64,000 nucleotides of DNA from Pseudoclavibacter sp. 13-3. GTDB lineage: Bacteria > Actinomycetota > Actinomycetes > Actinomycetales > Microbacteriaceae. The position numbers were made by a program, and so were the translations under genes. The notes below the pieces were generated by a model, which saw only the letters and a list, made by a program, of their open reading frames with translations, did no database searches and was not told the DNA's origin. Positions 63,114-64,000 of the stretch are shown here, piece after piece (within the stretch, counting starts at the first letter, position 1; each line of letters begins with the position of its first letter). The DNA lies in assembly GCF_021168475.1 (NCBI RefSeq), contig NZ_JAJOZT010000001.1:434001-498000 (forward strand), written 5' to 3'.

Positions 63114-64000
63114 CTACGCCGGCTCGACGCCCTCACGCTGCGTGCCGTCGTGCACCTCGCCGACGAGCACCTCGATGATGTCTTCGAAGAAGAGCACCCC
63201 GGTCACGCGGCCGCTGGCGTCGGCGACGCGCGCGACATGCGCGCCCTGGCGCTGCATGATCGTCAAGGCATCCTCCAGCTCGGTGTCGGCGTCGATCGTG
63301 ATCAGCGGGCGGATGCGGTCGACCGGAATCGGGGAACGGTAACGGTCTGCCGGAAGATCGAGCACGTCTTTGAGGTGCACATAGCCGATGAGCGCTCCCT
63401 GCGGTCCACGAATCAGGAACCGCGAGAAGCCGTCCTCGGCCACGGCGTCTTCGACGTCGTCGGGCGTCGCCGTCTGCGCCAGCGTGCGCAGTCGGGCTGT
63501 CGGCACCGCGACATCCACCGCACGCTTCTCGGTGAACTCGAATGTGTTGCCCAGCGTGCCCGCGCGGTCGTCGAGCGTGCCCTCCCTGGTCGACTCGGCG
63601 ACGATCGTGGCCACCTGGTCGAGAGTGAACGCTGTGCTCGCAGCATGCTGCGGCTTGACGCCGAACACGATCAGCACCAGATCGGCACCCTTGTTGAGCG
63701 CCCAGATCACCGGTTTGAAGATCTTGTCGAAGCCGACCAGCGGTGTCGCCAGCAGCAGAACGGCGCGATCTGGCAGAGAGAACGCGATGTTCTTCGGCAC
63801 CATCTCGCCGAAGACCACGTGCAGGAACGATACCAGCACCAGCGTGATCACGAAGGCCACGGTGCCCGTCACCGCCTCGGTGAGCCCGAGCCACCCGAGC
63901 GGCACCTCGAGCAGATGGTGGATGGCCGGCTCAGAGACGTTCAGAATCAGCAGCGAGCAGATGGTGATGCCCAACTGGGTCGCCGCGAGCATCAGCGTGG
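63114..64000 (-). CDS. CNNM membrane protein with CBS pair, 5' end outside the window
   Basis: The visible 295 or so residues start inside the CNNM domain (AATQLGITICSLLILNVSEP) and include VVFGEMVPKNIAFSLPD, the membrane part, then two CBS repeats (SRFLIRGPQGALIGYVHLKDVL and HVARVADASGRVTGVLFFEDIIEVLVGEV). It ends shortly after the CBS pair, so there is no CorC_HlyC domain. The frame stays open through the window edge. This is the third CNNM gene here; the acyltransferase pseudogene lies just downstream on the same strand. Confidence 0.92.
   Translation of the reverse strand, partial: TLMLAATQLGITICSLLILNVSEPAIHHLLEVPLGWLGLTEAVTGTVAFVITLVLVSFLHVVFGEMVPKNIAFSLPDRAVLLLATPLVGFDKIFKPVIWALNKGADLVLIVFGVKPQHAASTAFTLDQVATIVAESTREGTLDDRAGTLGNTFEFTEKRAVDVAVPTARLRTLAQTATPDDVEDAVAEDGFSRFLIRGPQGALIGYVHLKDVLDLPADRYRSPIPVDRIRPLITIDADTELEDALTIMQRQGAHVARVADASGRVTGVLFFEDIIEVLVGEVHDGTQREGVEPA

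Noticed and set aside
62713-63136. Independent small genes upstream of the acyltransferase fragment
   Set aside because: Their translations contain consecutive acyltransferase motifs in shifting frames, so they are pieces of one pseudogene rather than separate genes.

Overview
The window is a chromosome segment from a high-GC Gram-positive bacterium, most likely an actinobacterium of the Microbacteriaceae type. Pointers are a eukaryote-like isoleucyl-tRNA synthetase under an actinobacterial ultra-short T-box, the clpX-clpP2-clpP1-tig block, a DUF4233 gene between folC and ndk, a LexA-boxed Rv2578c-type radical SAM gene, GatCAB, and many genes that look leaderless (a -10 hexamer exactly six bases before the start codon). 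Genus-level placement is inference from gene content.

Layout. 1-6.6 kb: ileS-folC-DUF4233-ndk on the minus strand behind the T-box, then a flavin-binding PNPOx-fold protein. 6.6-12.8 kb: cell-wall and redox genes (secreted transglycosylase, a 1008-residue FAD/Fe-S oxidoreductase, L,D-transpeptidase). 13-19.3 kb: valS, an SOS-boxed radical SAM gene, an MHS-family transporter, a coupled small gene plus esterase. 19.3-23.9 kb: clpX, clpP2, clpP1, tig and tRNA-Pro. 24-33.5 kb: tRNA-Gly, small membrane proteins, a helical stress-type protein divergent from dps, rpiB, then pepN-mscS-globin and tesB. 33.6-38.7 kb: ettA, a lipoprotein overlapping a tail-less SSB paralogue, msrA and an NCS2 purine permease. 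38.8-41 kb: serA, tRNA-Arg, orn, tRNA-His.

After tRNA-His comes a small low-GC segment with a stand-alone HsdR-N-like nuclease and an O-methyltransferase (41.2-43.0 kb). Then follow two tandem CNNM/CorC membrane proteins, a patatin phospholipase, a DCC-type thiol oxidoreductase and a zinc-ribbon metallopeptidase (43.4-48.5 kb). 48.4-51.3 kb is a sulfur-redox cluster: two CsoR/CstR-type operators, a CoA-disulfide reductase-rhodanese fusion, a CstR-like repressor, a Cys-rich 54-residue protein and thioredoxin. rmuC and a membrane-anchored DsbA-like protein follow. Next is a 400-base gap holding five copies of an unexplained 20-bp repeat, then an RsmC-like methyltransferase, a YrdC-domain paralogue and a Nudix gene.

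The last block (56.3-61.9 kb) runs hipB-hipA-gatC-gatA-gatB-Nudix on the minus strand with overlapping or tight junctions. The toxin kinase gene hipA physically overlaps gatC, and three HipB-type operators with an exact 27-bp period cover the hipBA promoter. The window closes with a decayed OafA-type acyltransferase pseudogene and a third CNNM protein cut by the window edge.

The most interesting points are the hipBA-gatCAB linkage with its phased operators, the SOS box on an apparently leaderless radical SAM gene, the persulfide-type regulator with matching operators, the 53.9 kb repeat array, and the nuclease next to tRNA-His.
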